A stretch of 64,000 bases of DNA. Origin: Alphaproteobacteria bacterium. Lineage in GTDB: Bacteria > Pseudomonadota > Alphaproteobacteria > UBA9219. The stretch is from contig JAQVBU010000010.1 in the NCBI GenBank assembly GCA_028690155.1, positions 16,839 to 80,838 of the forward strand, read 5' to 3'. Shown in pieces: positions 47,676 through 57,277 of this stretch. Position 1 is the stretch's first letter. Each line of letters opens with the position of its first letter. Position numbers and translations under genes: made by a program. The notes beneath the pieces were generated by a model that did not search any database, was not told the DNA's origin, and saw only the letters and a list, made by a program, of their open reading frames with translations.

Positions 47676-47689
47676 TTGAGGAAAATCAA
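47676..47689. promoter_or_regulatory. FNR/CRP-type operator before the Crp/Fnr gene
   Basis: TTGAGGAAAATCAA, one mismatch from the FNR consensus TTGAT-N4-ATCAA, extended to CTTGAG...ATCAAG, 38 bp upstream of the ATG at 47728. Suggests autoregulation. Confidence 0.5.
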
Positions 47690-47727
47690 GCGCCATTTGC
47701 TCGGATCATGCATTTTTGTAGGTTTCA

Positions 47728-48495
47728 ATGAGTTATTCTTTACCCGTATCCGTCGATCTTTGCAAAGAGCTTTCGGCTCTCCCCCTTTTTTTGGGGGTTG
47801 ATCAAAGTCTTGTACACGATCTCGTCGCGTCGGCTCATACCGTTCCTTATCAAAAAGGGGCGACATTCGTCTCGATCGGCGACGAGGTGTTGCACTTTAC
47901 CCTTGTTCTTGAAGGGTGGTGTGCGGCGGGAAAGGGCAATCCTGAGGGACAAGAGGCCTTTCTGCAACTTTTTCGCCGCGGCGATTTCTTGGTCGAATTG
48001 ACGCCCGATGGTTTGGCCCCTTTATCCTCGGTCAACATTCAGGCGTTGACGCCCGTTCGGCTTCTTTCCATCGCGCCTTCCGCCATACGCAGCGTAGGCG
48101 AGCGTGCGCCGTCCTTTCTTGTCAATATGCTGACCGCGACGATGCGTTGGTGCCAAGATATGCGGACCCATATTGAGCAGCTTACCCTTCTTAATGCCGA
48201 GGAACGGGTTGGTCGGTTTCTTTTGCACCTGTGGTTGACGTCCGGAGCCGAAGGCCGGGATGTTGTTCTTCCTTTCGACAAGGCCGCGATGGCCTCGTAT
48301 TTGGGAATCAAGCCCGAAACGCTTTCGCGGGTTTTCCAGACGTTTCGTCGCCACGGATTCATCATCGGGCGAAGCCATTTGACCCTTCCTTCAAGCGAGG
48401 CGTTGTGTTCGTTTTGCGACCGAGCCGCTCGGCGATCGTGTCCTTTCGTTTCGGCCGGCGGGTGCGAACAAAAGGAGAAGGAAGTGGAAAAATAG
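47728..48495 (+). CDS. Crp/Fnr family transcriptional regulator with C-terminal four-Cys motif
   Basis: 255 residues. An N-terminal cyclic-nucleotide-binding-like beta barrel (about 15-130), a dimer helix and a C-terminal Crp helix-turn-helix (MASYLGIKPETLSRVFQTFRRHGFI). It lacks the N-terminal Cys cluster that holds the Fe-S centre in FNR. After the DNA-binding domain it has C227, C230, C238 and C246 (C-x2-C-x7-C-x7-C), which could bind zinc or a cluster. An FNR-like operator lies upstream. Signal unknown. Confidence 0.88.
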   Translation: MSYSLPVSVDLCKELSALPLFLGVDQSLVHDLVASAHTVPYQKGATFVSIGDEVLHFTLVLEGWCAAGKGNPEGQEAFLQLFRRGDFLVELTPDGLAPLSSVNIQALTPVRLLSIAPSAIRSVGERAPSFLVNMLTATMRWCQDMRTHIEQLTLLNAEERVGRFLLHLWLTSGAEGRDVVLPFDKAAMASYLGIKPETLSRVFQTFRRHGFIIGRSHLTLPSSEALCSFCDRAARRSCPFVSAGGCEQKEKEVEK

Positions 48496-48567
48496 TTCTT
48501 TATCGAATCGCGCCAAAAGAACAAACTGGCGCTTCTCTTGAAAGTTTTTCTTTGTTTGTGTGACCCT

Positions 48568-50757
48568 ATGGCTGTTTCCTTGCCCCTTTTTTTGCGTCGG
48601 GCCCTTCCCTTTTTTCTCGTTCGCTTTTTGATGCGCCTTTGTTTCCGTGTCGAAGTAAAAGGTCTGGATCATTTAATCGCCGCCGGTTCCCGGGTCCTGA
48701 TCGTCGCAAATCACGTTTCTTTGCTCGACGCGTTGCTGCTCTCGGCGTTTTTACCGCGTCGTGTTCTTTTCGCGACGCAGGCCTCCATTGCAAACCGGTG
48801 GTGGCTTAAGCCGTATTGGCATGTAGGCGACGCTTTTTCTCTTGACCAAAACAACCCCTTGACCGCCAAGAAGATGGTGGACGCTCTGAAGTCTGGGCGC
48901 CCGTGCATGATTTTTCCCGAAGGTCGCATGACCACGACCGGCGGCTTGATGAAAGTTTACGAAAGCCCCGGCATGATTGCCGACAAAGCGGATGCGCCGA
49001 TCCTTCCGGTTCGGATCGACGGGCTTCAATACAGCTTTTTTTCCAACCTTGACCGCAACGTTCGACGTCAGCTTTTCCCCAAAGTGACCGTGACGCTTCT
49101 TCCGGCCCAACGCCTTGCGTTGCCCGGCGACGTAAAAGGGCACAAGCGCCGACTGGCGGCGGGCACGGCCCTTTACGATCTTATGGAGCGCGCGTTGATC
49201 GAGGGCGTGCCGTATTCCACGCTGTTGCGCCAGCTTATGGCCACACGATCCGTCCGCGGGGGGGCGTCCGTTGCGGTCGAAGACGCGGCTCGTGCGCCGA
49301 TGACGCATGATGCGTTTATGACCCGGATCTTCACCGTCGCGCATGCGCTTCGTGCGTATGTGTCGTATCGGGAACGGGCGGTCGGCGTCATGTTGCCCAA
49401 CGGCCTTTCCAATGCCGTGTCGATTTTTGCCATTCAGGCGTTGGGACGCGTCACGGCGATGATCAACTTTACGTCGGGGCCGGTGCGCATTGTTCAAGCG
49501 TGTCGGATGGCTCCTGTGCATGTCGTCCTTTCCTCCCGGGCGTTTGTCGAGGCTCAGCGTTTGGAGCCGATCGTCGCGGTCTTGGAGAAAGAGGGCGTCC
49601 GTCTCGTTTATTACGAAGATCTGATGGCTTCGTTGACGTGGCAGGATCGCGTGGCGGGCTTTGTTAAGGCGCGGCTCCCGATTTGTTGGGCGGCGGCCGG
49701 TCTTCCGGATGATACCGATGGCGCCGCCTTGATGCTCTTTACCTCTGGAACCGAGGGCATGCCCAAAGGGGTGATGTTGAGCCACAGGAACATCATTGCC
49801 AACGGCTTTCAGACGGGCGTGCGTTTGGGCTTTGCCGCGCGCGACCGGGCTTTTGCGTGTTTGCCGATGTTCCATTCCTTCGGGTTGACGTTGGGCTTCT
49901 TTATGCCCTTGTTTTTCGGCGCTCGGACGTTCCTCTATCCGTCGCCGCTTCGCTATCATGACATCCCCGAGTTGGTTTATGACACTCAATCGACTCTTCT
50001 TTTGGGGACGGATACTTTTCTGTCCAATTATGAGAAGCACGCAGCGCCGCACGATTTTTATTTTCTTCGGTTTGCCATAGGCGGCGCCGAAAAAATTAAG
50101 CCCGCCACGCGCCTTGCGTGGGCCGAAAAATTCGGCGTGCGTCTTTTTGAAGGGTACGGCACCACGGAAACCGCGCCGGTTGTTAGCGTCAATTCGCCCC
50201 TTCATTATAAGGCCGGGACCATCGGTCGTTCTGTGTCGTGCCTTGACATTAGGCTTCATCCGGTCGAGGGAATCAAGAACGGAGCCGAGCTTGTCGTGCG
50301 CGGCGTGAACGTGATGTTGGGCTATGTCAAAGCCGATCGTCCCGGCGTGATCGTTCCCCCGCAGGACGGATGGTACAATACAGGCGACGTCGTGTCCGTT
50401 GACGCGGATGGCTTTATCACCATTCTGGGACGGACAAAGCGTTTTGCTAAAGTCGCGGGCGAGATGGTGGCGTTGGGCGCGGTCGAAGCGGTTGTTTCGT
50501 CGTTGTGGCCGGATGCGCGGCATGTCGCCGTGGGCCTTCCCCATGATCGTCGCGGCGAGATGATCGTTCTTTTGACCGAATCCGATGCCGCGTGCGTTGA
50601 GGCGCTGATTGAGCCTTTCCGGGCGCAGGGTTTGACGGAGCTTTCTTTGCCGCGCGAGATTGTTCACGTCGATCAGATTCCTCTTTTGGGGTCGGGCAAG
50701 ACCGACTATGTGCGCGCCAAAGAGCTTGCCGAGGCGGCGTTGAAGCGCGACGCGTAG
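48568..50757 (+). CDS. aas: bifunctional acyltransferase / acyl-ACP synthetase (Aas-like)
   Basis: 729 residues from ATG 48568; a TTG 30 bp earlier is less likely. The N-terminal PlsC domain has NHVSLLDALLL (HX4D) and FPEGRMTTTGG. The C-terminal adenylating domain has LMLFTSGTEGMPKGVMLSHRN and EGYGTTETAPVVSVN. In E. coli the fused protein re-acylates 2-acyl-glycerophosphoethanolamine in the inner membrane; the flippase LplT partner is not seen here. Links with local PE synthesis (psd, pssA). Confidence 0.93.
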   Translation: MAVSLPLFLRRALPFFLVRFLMRLCFRVEVKGLDHLIAAGSRVLIVANHVSLLDALLLSAFLPRRVLFATQASIANRWWLKPYWHVGDAFSLDQNNPLTAKKMVDALKSGRPCMIFPEGRMTTTGGLMKVYESPGMIADKADAPILPVRIDGLQYSFFSNLDRNVRRQLFPKVTVTLLPAQRLALPGDVKGHKRRLAAGTALYDLMERALIEGVPYSTLLRQLMATRSVRGGASVAVEDAARAPMTHDAFMTRIFTVAHALRAYVSYRERAVGVMLPNGLSNAVSIFAIQALGRVTAMINFTSGPVRIVQACRMAPVHVVLSSRAFVEAQRLEPIVAVLEKEGVRLVYYEDLMASLTWQDRVAGFVKARLPICWAAAGLPDDTDGAALMLFTSGTEGMPKGVMLSHRNIIANGFQTGVRLGFAARDRAFACLPMFHSFGLTLGFFMPLFFGARTFLYPSPLRYHDIPELVYDTQSTLLLGTDTFLSNYEKHAAPHDFYFLRFAIGGAEKIKPATRLAWAEKFGVRLFEGYGTTETAPVVSVNSPLHYKAGTIGRSVSCLDIRLHPVEGIKNGAELVVRGVNVMLGYVKADRPGVIVPPQDGWYNTGDVVSVDADGFITILGRTKRFAKVAGEMVALGAVEAVVSSLWPDARHVAVGLPHDRRGEMIVLLTESDAACVEALIEPFRAQGLTELSLPREIVHVDQIPLLGSGKTDYVRAKELAEAALKRDA

Positions 50758-50886
50758 TTGTGTTTTCTTTTTTGCCCCTTGCGTCGGCGTGGCAAAAGGC
50801 ACACTATGAGTCTCTCTTCTTTTTTGTTCTCTGCGTCGGCAGGGGACGTTCTTTCTCTCTCGTTTTTTTAGGGAAGGCTCCGCGTT

Positions 50887-51672
50887 ATGGAGGTCATTTC
50901 TTTCGGTTCCCGCAACGATAAGCCGCCGCTTTTGTTTGTTCACGGGTCTTATTGCGGCGCGTGGATCTGGGCGCCCTATTTTCTTCCGGCCTTCGAGCAG
51001 GCGGGTTGGTGGGGCGCTGCCATTTCCTTGCGCGGCCACGGGAAAAGCGAAGGCCTCGAACGCCTCGACAGTTTTGGGGTCGACGCTTATCTGGAAGACA
51101 TCGCGCAGGGCGTCGGCTTGTTCGATAGGCTTCCTGTTTTGATCGGGCATTCGCTGGGCGGCTATTTGATTCAGAAATTCGCGCTCGATTATCCCGTGCG
51201 GGGCCTCGTCCTTTTATCCTCTCCGTCTCTTCTTGGCCTTCAGGGATCGGGCCGCCATATTGCCACGCACAGCCCGGCGCTGGCGTTGCAACTGGCGTCG
51301 CTGATGGCTTGGGGCCCGTCTTGTGCGGACACAAAGGCTATTGCTTCGGCCCTTTTCCAGGATCGCGATATGGCCAAGAGGATGATCCCCCTCTTGCCGC
51401 CGCTTCAGCGCGAGTCGTCCCGTGTCGCCTTCGAGGCGAGTTGGCCGGATTTCAGAAAACCAAAATTTCCAGTGCCGACTCTTGCCTTAGGCGGCGATGC
51501 CGACGCCTTTGTCCCTGAATTTGAGTGCCGTTATGAGGGCCAGTTCTGGGAGGGTGAAAGCAAAATCCTTCGCAATGTGCCCCATGGCTTGATGCTTGAT
51601 TCATGCTGGCCGGATGTTTTGCGCGAGATTTTTGGTTGGCTTTCGGCCCAATTTAAGCCTAAAAATCCTTAA
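50887..51672 (+). CDS. alpha/beta hydrolase
   Basis: 261 residues. Oxyanion-hole motif FVHGSYCGAW near residue 18, nucleophile elbow GHSLGG near 87, acid probably D in GGDADAFVPE and catalytic His in NVPHGLMLD. No signal peptide, so cytoplasmic esterase or lipase-like enzyme. It follows aas by about 130 bp on the same strand, which may hint at lipid substrates, but that is inference. Confidence 0.88.
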   Translation: MEVISFGSRNDKPPLLFVHGSYCGAWIWAPYFLPAFEQAGWWGAAISLRGHGKSEGLERLDSFGVDAYLEDIAQGVGLFDRLPVLIGHSLGGYLIQKFALDYPVRGLVLLSSPSLLGLQGSGRHIATHSPALALQLASLMAWGPSCADTKAIASALFQDRDMAKRMIPLLPPLQRESSRVAFEASWPDFRKPKFPVPTLALGGDADAFVPEFECRYEGQFWEGESKILRNVPHGLMLDSCWPDVLREIFGWLSAQFKPKNP

Positions 51673-51707
51673 AAAGGCCCTTTTTCCCACTTTCCCGCCG
51701 CATTTGT

Positions 51708-51736
51708 TTGACAGGGGCCGTGGTTTTTTTTATAAG
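51708..51736 (+). promoter_or_regulatory. sigma-70 promoter of rpsD
   Basis: TTGACA (51708-51713), 17 nt, TATAAG (51731-51736), a near-consensus promoter about 105 bp before the rpsD ATG, in line with strong ribosomal-protein expression. Confidence 0.75.
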
Positions 51737-51840
51737 CCCATCCTCTTCCCGAAAAAGTGGAGGCTCCTTGGTTGGCGCCCCCCGTTTCCGTCCTTTGGCG
51801 CGGAAAACTATCGGGACAACGATTATGTTAAGGCTTTACA

Positions 51841-52455
51841 ATGACAAAACGTCTTAATTCCAAGCACAAAATTGACCGCCGTCTTGGCGTCAACCTTTGG
51901 GGCCGTCCCAAGAGCCCTTTGAATAAGCGCGACTATCGCCCCGGCCAACATGGCCAGGCCCGTTCCAAGCTTTCCGACTACGGCGTTCAGTTGCACGCCA
52001 AGCAAAAGCTCCGTGGCTATTACGGCGAAATCGGCGAGCGTCAATTCCGCCGTTATTATCGGGAAGCTCTGCGTCGCCGGGGCAACAACGGCGAGATTCT
52101 GATCCAGTTGCTGGAGCGCCGTTTGGATGCTGTTATTTACCGCATGAAGTTTGCCGCGACCATTTTTGGTGCGCGCCAGTTGGTCAATCATGGCCATGTT
52201 CTTGTCAACGGCAAGCGCGTGAACATTCCTTCCTATAGCGTCAAGGAAGGGGATGCCATCGAGCTTCGCGATAAGGCCAAGCAATTTGCCTCCGTTCTCG
52301 CGGCGGTTGAGTTGGTTGAGCGTGATGTACCCGACTATATCTCGGTCGATCACAAGGCCATGAAGGGCTCGTTTGTGCGGACGCCGGCCATGGGCGACGT
52401 TCCTTACCCGGTTCAGATGGAGCCGAATCTCGTCATCGAATTTTATTCGCGTTAA
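51841..52455 (+). CDS. rpsD: 30S ribosomal protein S4
   Basis: 204 residues. Primary 16S rRNA binding protein. Begins [21 protein letters not shown] and contains the S4 RNA-binding domain ([34 protein letters not shown]). The N-terminal zinc ligands of some S4 are absent. Monocistronic, with own promoter and terminator, as in other alphaproteobacteria. Confidence 0.98.
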   Translation: MTKRLNSKHKIDRRLGVNLWGRPKSPLNKRDYRPGQHGQARSKLSDYGVQLHAKQKLRGYYGEIGERQFRRYYREALRRRGNNGEILIQLLERRLDAVIYRMKFAATIFGARQLVNHGHVLVNGKRVNIPSYSVKEGDAIELRDKAKQFASVLAAVELVERDVPDYISVDHKAMKGSFVRTPAMGDVPYPVQMEPNLVIEFYSR

Positions 52456-52479
52456 GCGACGAGCGGTTGTTTTGATTAA

Positions 52480-52511
52480 AGCGGGAAGCGATAAGCTTCC
52501 CGCTTTTTTTT
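52480..52511 (+). terminator. Rho-independent terminator of rpsD
   Basis: Arms AGCGGGAAGC (52480-52489) and GCTTCCCGCT (52495-52504), loop GATAA, then eight T, 24 bp after the rpsD stop. Confidence 0.92.
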
Positions 52512-52532
52512 GATGACTTGAGTTCATCAAAA
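52508..52532. promoter_or_regulatory. inverted repeat before the HIT gene
   Basis: TTTTGATGA, 7 nt (CTTGAGT), TCATCAAAA: perfect 9-bp arms overlapping the T-run of the rpsD terminator and 45 bp before the HIT start. Possible operator; the spacing does not fit FNR. Confidence 0.35.
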
Positions 52533-52577
52533 GAGCTGTGTACTTTTTCCTCGTGCGTTTTTTGTAGGGAGGTTCCG

Positions 52578-52934
52578 ATGGCTTACGATTTCAACAACGT
52601 TTTTGCCAAGATTATCCGGGGCGAGATTCCATGCTCGAAAGTTTATGAAGACTCGTTTGCTTTGGCCTTCCACGACATTAATCCCAAAGCGCCTGTGCAC
52701 ATCCTGATTATTCCCAAAGGTGCTTATGAAACCTATGACGCCTTTGCCTCAACCGCCGGCGATGCGGAAATTGCCGGATTCACACGAGCGTTAGCCAAAG
52801 TGATTGCTCAGGCAGGGCTTGAGGGCGGGTATCGTTTAATCACGAACGCGGGGCCACATTCCCATCAAGAAGTGCCTCACTATCATATCCATCTTCTTGG
52901 CGGTCGAGACCTTGGGGCGCCCCTTTTGGGGTGA
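52578..52934 (+). CDS. HIT family nucleotide-binding hydrolase (HinT-like)
   Basis: 118 residues from ATG 52578 with GGGAGG upstream; the longer frame covers the inverted repeat and is discarded. Begins MAYDFNNVFAKIIRGEIPCSKV and ends with the HIT triad in HYHIHLLGGRDLG. Family members hydrolyse aminoacyl-AMP or AMP-lysine conjugates. Converges on the XRE gene, 6 bp apart. Confidence 0.95.
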   Translation: MAYDFNNVFAKIIRGEIPCSKVYEDSFALAFHDINPKAPVHILIIPKGAYETYDAFASTAGDAEIAGFTRALAKVIAQAGLEGGYRLITNAGPHSHQEVPHYHIHLLGGRDLGAPLLG

Positions 52935-52940
52935 TTTGTT

Positions 52941-53414
52941 TTATTCTTCGTCCGACATCGAACGAATAAGTTCGTAGACTTTTCGTCTCTGCTTATCGTC
53001 TTGAATTCGATAGTAGGCACGAATCAACTCTAAAGTTTCTCGGCGGCGCAGAATATCGTAGTCGCTTTTTTTCTCATTCGCCCCCGCGTTGTCTTCCAAC
53101 GGCTCCTGGGCGCCTTCCGCAAAACCTTCCGGTGCCGTTAGCGAGATGGGGATATCTTCGAAAAAGTAGGCGACGGGAACAGAGAGCGTTTTTGCAATCT
53201 GAAACAAGCGGCTGGACCCCATACGGTTAATGCCGCGCTCGTATTTCTGAATCTGCTGGAACGTCAACCCAAGCGACTTGCCTAACTGTTCTTGACTCAG
53301 ACCAACGAGATTGCGCCTCATCCGGAGTCGCGCTCCAACATGAACATCTACGGGATCTGGATTCTCTGAACGAAGAGGCGTTTTCCTAACTTTCTTTCTA
53401 CCTGCAATGGCCAT
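52941..53414 (-). CDS. XRE-family transcriptional regulator
   Basis: 157 residues. A Cro/C1-type helix-turn-helix lies at about 25-82: GARLRMRRNLVGLSQEQLGKSLGLTFQQIQKYERGINR. The C-terminal half has ELIRAYYRIQDDKQRRKVYELI, as in the XRE proteins that follow lnt in many alphaproteobacteria. Regulon unknown. Preceded by a 265-bp AT-rich spacer after lnt in which I see no gene. Confidence 0.92.
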   Translation of the reverse strand: MAIAGRKKVRKTPLRSENPDPVDVHVGARLRMRRNLVGLSQEQLGKSLGLTFQQIQKYERGINRMGSSRLFQIAKTLSVPVAYFFEDIPISLTAPEGFAEGAQEPLEDNAGANEKKSDYDILRRRETLELIRAYYRIQDDKQRRKVYELIRSMSDEE

Positions 53415-53679
53415 CTGAATATCCGCGAATGAAAAAGGCTTCGAGGTAGAAGCCCGAGTTGTATTTTTCCCTTTACTGCTAATCTAGGTAGAGCACCTAT
53501 TCCTTAAAAGCAAGACAAACATCGATGAATGCATCCTTTTTTTTCTGTTCAATTTTTCCTTGTGTAACTTTGTAATCACGATGTTTTTTTTCTTAAAAAC
53601 ATTAAAAAAACCGTCTAGAAAACATCTTTTTTTTCATTCCCGTAGAAGGCGAAACGCTCTCTTTCTAACGGAATTTTTC

Positions 53680-55311
53680 TTAAGTTTGTTTTTTTATTTC
53701 GTGCTTATCCAAGCGATTGGGACGTTTTGAGTTCGTGTTTAGGCCCAATTTTTCTTTTCCAAAGGTGATTCTTTTTAGAATATTTCGTTGGCTCAGAAAA
53801 AGCGCAAAAAAGATCATCCAAACAAGGAGATCTTGGGTTTTCGCGAAAAACGTAGGGGGTAAGGGTTTCGGAAGGCCGTAATCAATGAAGCCTTTCTGTT
53901 CCAAGCCTAGTTTTTTCCTGATTCGCCCGAGCGAATCGACAATTTCGGAAATTCCCGTATCGCCAACGCGCACGAGGCTCATCCCTTCTTCAATGGCACG
54001 AATGCGCGCGAAGGCGGCATGTTGATAAGGCCCCGTTGTGCGGCCGAACCATGCGTCGTTTGTGACGTTCAAAAGGAAAGCGGGGCGATCGGCTGCGTCG
54101 GTCACGGCGCTGGGGAAAATGGCTTCATAACAGATCAGGGGACTGAAGGACGGAAGGCCCGGCACGCGCAACGTTTGAGGCTTTGGTCCAGCCGAAAAAT
54201 CCTCATCGCTTGCCGCCACCGCGTCGAGCGGGAGAATCGTCCGAAACGGCATGTATTCACCGAACGGCACGAGGTGCGTTTTGTCGTATGCGGCGGCGAG
54301 GCGTCCCTTGTCGTCGATGGCGATCAGCGCGTTGTAGTAACGCACGCGCCCTTCTTGATCCAGCGCGCGGCGGAGCACGCCTGTGATGAGCGACGCGTTC
54401 GGTGGGAGCGCTTCGGCGATGGCCTGAAGCCGGGCGGGCTCTTCGGCGAGAAAGTAGGGCGACGCCGCTTCCGGCCAGATGATATGGCTCGGGGGCTCTT
54501 CGGCCGGAGCTTGGGTCAGAGCCAGAAGCTCGCGGAAGTTTTTCTCGCGCACGTCGGCACGCCATTTATCGGCTTGGGGAATGTTGGGTTGCACGAGGCG
54601 CAGCCGGACGTCCTCGAACAAAGGATCGGGCGTTGAAGCAAGCCGCATGGCGCCCCATGCGGCCAGAACAAGGAAGAAAAGGACGGCGGCCGTTTGCGCG
54701 TAGCGGTTGGACCGCGAGGCGGGCGCGGCCGGAAGGCTTGCGGCCACGGCCGTCAGAAGCGTGAGGCCATAGATGCCGATGACGCTCGTGATTTGCAGCA
54801 CAGGAAGCACGCCGGACCATGTGTGGCCCAAAAGAAGCCATGGAAATCCGGTGAACAGATGGCCGCGCGCGTAATCGGCCAGAAACCACATAAGCCCGAA
54901 GGTGACCGTTCCCGAAAGTCCCTCGGGGCCAAGCCGTTTGGCCAGCATGGCAGCTCCGCCGTAGAAAAGCGCGAGAAGCGCCGGCAGCCCCACGACGGAA
55001 AAAGGAATGGCCCACCAAAAGCGATTGAATTCGACAAACATCGAGGCGGCGACCCAATAAAGCCCCGGCACGAAAAAGCCGAAGGCGAAGTACCATCCCA
55101 TCGCAAAGGCTTGCCGCAAATTTTGTGTGCCGCGCAGCAAGACGATCAAAGCCGGAAGACTTACGAAGACGAGAGGAAACAGGTTGAAGGGCGGCATGGC
55201 CAACGCCATGAGCGCGCCGAAGCCGAACGCCGCCGCATAGGCTTTTCTGCCGGAAAGACGGCCGAGCCGTGCCGGAAACGTTTTGATTGAGGAAAGAAGA
55301 TGATGCGCCAT
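53680..55311 (-). CDS. lnt: apolipoprotein N-acyltransferase
   Basis: 543 residues. Adds the third acyl chain to lipoproteins at the inner membrane. N-terminal 240 residues hold about six membrane segments. The nitrilase-like periplasmic domain has the catalytic triad in IWPEAASPYF (Glu), AYDKTHLVPFGEYMPFR (Lys) and PLICYEAIFP (Cys). A final hydrophobic segment precedes a basic tail about 30 residues longer than usual. Neighbouring XRE fits alphaproteobacterial order, but corC and metK are absent. Confidence 0.97.
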   Translation of the reverse strand: MAHHLLSSIKTFPARLGRLSGRKAYAAAFGFGALMALAMPPFNLFPLVFVSLPALIVLLRGTQNLRQAFAMGWYFAFGFFVPGLYWVAASMFVEFNRFWWAIPFSVVGLPALLALFYGGAAMLAKRLGPEGLSGTVTFGLMWFLADYARGHLFTGFPWLLLGHTWSGVLPVLQITSVIGIYGLTLLTAVAASLPAAPASRSNRYAQTAAVLFFLVLAAWGAMRLASTPDPLFEDVRLRLVQPNIPQADKWRADVREKNFRELLALTQAPAEEPPSHIIWPEAASPYFLAEEPARLQAIAEALPPNASLITGVLRRALDQEGRVRYYNALIAIDDKGRLAAAYDKTHLVPFGEYMPFRTILPLDAVAASDEDFSAGPKPQTLRVPGLPSFSPLICYEAIFPSAVTDAADRPAFLLNVTNDAWFGRTTGPYQHAAFARIRAIEEGMSLVRVGDTGISEIVDSLGRIRKKLGLEQKGFIDYGLPKPLPPTFFAKTQDLLVWMIFFALFLSQRNILKRITFGKEKLGLNTNSKRPNRLDKHEIKKQT

Positions 55312-55382
55312 GGCCGGATGATGCGCGAAGTTGCGCGGAAGCTCAAATAAAAATCAGGGATATCGAAGCGGTTTTTGCCGAG

Positions 55383-57161
55383 TCATGGCAGACATAGTGC
55401 CAAGGCGGCTGCTTGTTGACGAAGGCGCTGAGGAAGGCGATCCCCAAAGCGGGCCAGATGCGCTTCCAGCTGGGGTTGGTCTTCCTTTCTTTCCGCAAGG
55501 CCCGGATCGAGCAGGACGTCGAGCGCGCCCGGCGCGAGATTAAGGCCCGAAAGATCGAGATCGTTGGCGCAGGGCAGGTAGCCGACAGGGGTTTCCCGCG
55601 CCCCGACTTTCCCGTCGACGCGGTCGCAGATCCATTTAAGCACGCGGCAATTGTCGCCGTATCCCGGCCATAGGTACGCGCCGTCTTTTCCTTTTCGGAA
55701 CCAGTTGACATAGAAAATGGCCGGCGCCTTGGTGCCGAGCCGGTCGCCCATTGTCAGCCAGTGTTGGAAGTAATCGCCCATATTGTACCCGCAAAACGGC
55801 GTCATCGCCATGGGGTCGTAGCGCAATTTGCCCACCGCGCCGATGTTGGCGGCCGTGGTTTCCGAAGCCAACGTCGCGCCAAGAAAGACGCCATGGTCCC
55901 AGTTCAGCGCCTGTGTGACAAGAGGAGCGACATGCGCGCGCCGTCCGCCGAACAGGATCGCGTCAAGCGGCACGCCCTCGGGTGCGTCCCAATCTTGACA
56001 CAGAATGGGGCACTGCGTGGCTGAGGCGGTGAAACGGGCGTTGGGATGGGCGGCTGGCGCTTCCTTGTCGGGCGTCCACGATTGGCCCTGCCAGTCGGTA
56101 AGATGGGAGGGCTTTTCTCTGTCGAGCCCCTCCCACCAGACGTCGCCGTCGTCCGTCAACGCGCAGTTCGTAAAGATGGTGTTTTTTTCGATGGTCTTCA
56201 TCGCGTTGGGATTTGTGGCGCGTGATGTTCCGGGCGCGACGCCGAAGAATCCCGCTTCGGGGTTTAAGGCCCAAAGCCGTCCGTCCGCGTCGGGTTTCAT
56301 CCAGACGATGTCGTCGCCCAAACATTCGGCTTTCCAGCCCGGTAACGTCGGCGTAATCATGGCAAGGTTTGTTTTGCCGCAGGCCGAAGGAAACGCGCCG
56401 CCAATATGGTAACGCTTACCTTCGGGCGACGTCAGGCGCAAAAGCAGCATATGCTCGGCCATCCATCCTTCTCGCCAGGCCATCGCCGACGCAAGCCTCA
56501 GCGCGAGGCATTTTTTGCCAAGCAGCGCGTTGCCGCCATAGCCTGAACCGTACGAGGCGATAACGTTTTCTTCCGGGAAATGGCTTATGTATTTTTGGTC
56601 CATCGGCGCGCAAACCCACTGCGGGTTTCCGGCGCCTTTGCCACTCGAATGCAGGCAGGGGATGAACGCCCCCGCGTTGCCGAGCTTTTGCAGGACGGCT
56701 GTGCCCACACGCGTCATGATGTGCATGTTGACGACCACATAGGGGCTGTCGGTTATTTCGACGCCGATCCGGGACAGCGGCGAATCCAAAGGCCCCATGG
56801 AAAAAGGAATGACATAGAGCGTTCGGCCTTTCATGCAGTCCTTATAAAGGTCGCGCAGCGTGGCGCGCATGGCGTCCGGATCGGCCCAGTTGTTCGATGG
56901 ACCGGCATCGTCTTGCTTTCTCGTGTTAATGAACGTTCGGGCTTCGACGCGGGCGACGTCGCTGGGATCCGAGCGGAACAGATAGCTTCCGGGGCGTTTG
57001 GGCAGGGGGATCGCGTTGCCCTTGGCCACCATCGTTTCCATAAGGGTCGCGTATTCTTTCGGGCTGCCGTCGCAGATATGGACGTGGTCGGGGCCGCAGA
57101 GATCTATGGTTTGTTTCAACCAAGCCTTCAGCTTGGGGTGGACAAGATCATCCTCCGTCAT
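55383..57161 (-). CDS. pckG: phosphoenolpyruvate carboxykinase (GTP)
   Basis: 592 residues, converts oxaloacetate and GTP to phosphoenolpyruvate in gluconeogenesis. The GTP-type P-loop GAFPSACGKTNLAM and upstream SGYGGNALLGKKC are diagnostic, as is FGGRRAHVAPLV. This is the GTP-dependent family, not the ATP type (PckA) found in many alphaproteobacteria. Length is as expected. It precedes lnt by 71 bp on the same strand. Confidence 0.96.
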   Translation of the reverse strand: MTEDDLVHPKLKAWLKQTIDLCGPDHVHICDGSPKEYATLMETMVAKGNAIPLPKRPGSYLFRSDPSDVARVEARTFINTRKQDDAGPSNNWADPDAMRATLRDLYKDCMKGRTLYVIPFSMGPLDSPLSRIGVEITDSPYVVVNMHIMTRVGTAVLQKLGNAGAFIPCLHSSGKGAGNPQWVCAPMDQKYISHFPEENVIASYGSGYGGNALLGKKCLALRLASAMAWREGWMAEHMLLLRLTSPEGKRYHIGGAFPSACGKTNLAMITPTLPGWKAECLGDDIVWMKPDADGRLWALNPEAGFFGVAPGTSRATNPNAMKTIEKNTIFTNCALTDDGDVWWEGLDREKPSHLTDWQGQSWTPDKEAPAAHPNARFTASATQCPILCQDWDAPEGVPLDAILFGGRRAHVAPLVTQALNWDHGVFLGATLASETTAANIGAVGKLRYDPMAMTPFCGYNMGDYFQHWLTMGDRLGTKAPAIFYVNWFRKGKDGAYLWPGYGDNCRVLKWICDRVDGKVGARETPVGYLPCANDLDLSGLNLAPGALDVLLDPGLAERKEDQPQLEAHLARFGDRLPQRLRQQAAALALCLP

Positions 57162-57277
57162 GCTTTTCGTTTCTCCGAAAAATGAAGGGGGTGGGATTGT
57201 TACGCGATCCTTGAGTGGCTGTCTATGGCGGAAAAGAAAATTTCTTTTAACCTTTTAAAGGCATTAAGGTAAAGGCA

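Noticed and set aside
48751-51150. 799-codon open frame antisense to aas and the hydrolase
   Set aside because: It covers a well-supported gene and an intergenic gap; its translation is Arg/His/Gln-rich without recognisable motifs.
52508-52532. FNR box before the HIT gene
   Set aside because: The TTGAT and ATCAA halves are 11 nt apart where FNR sites have 4; left as an unassigned inverted repeat.
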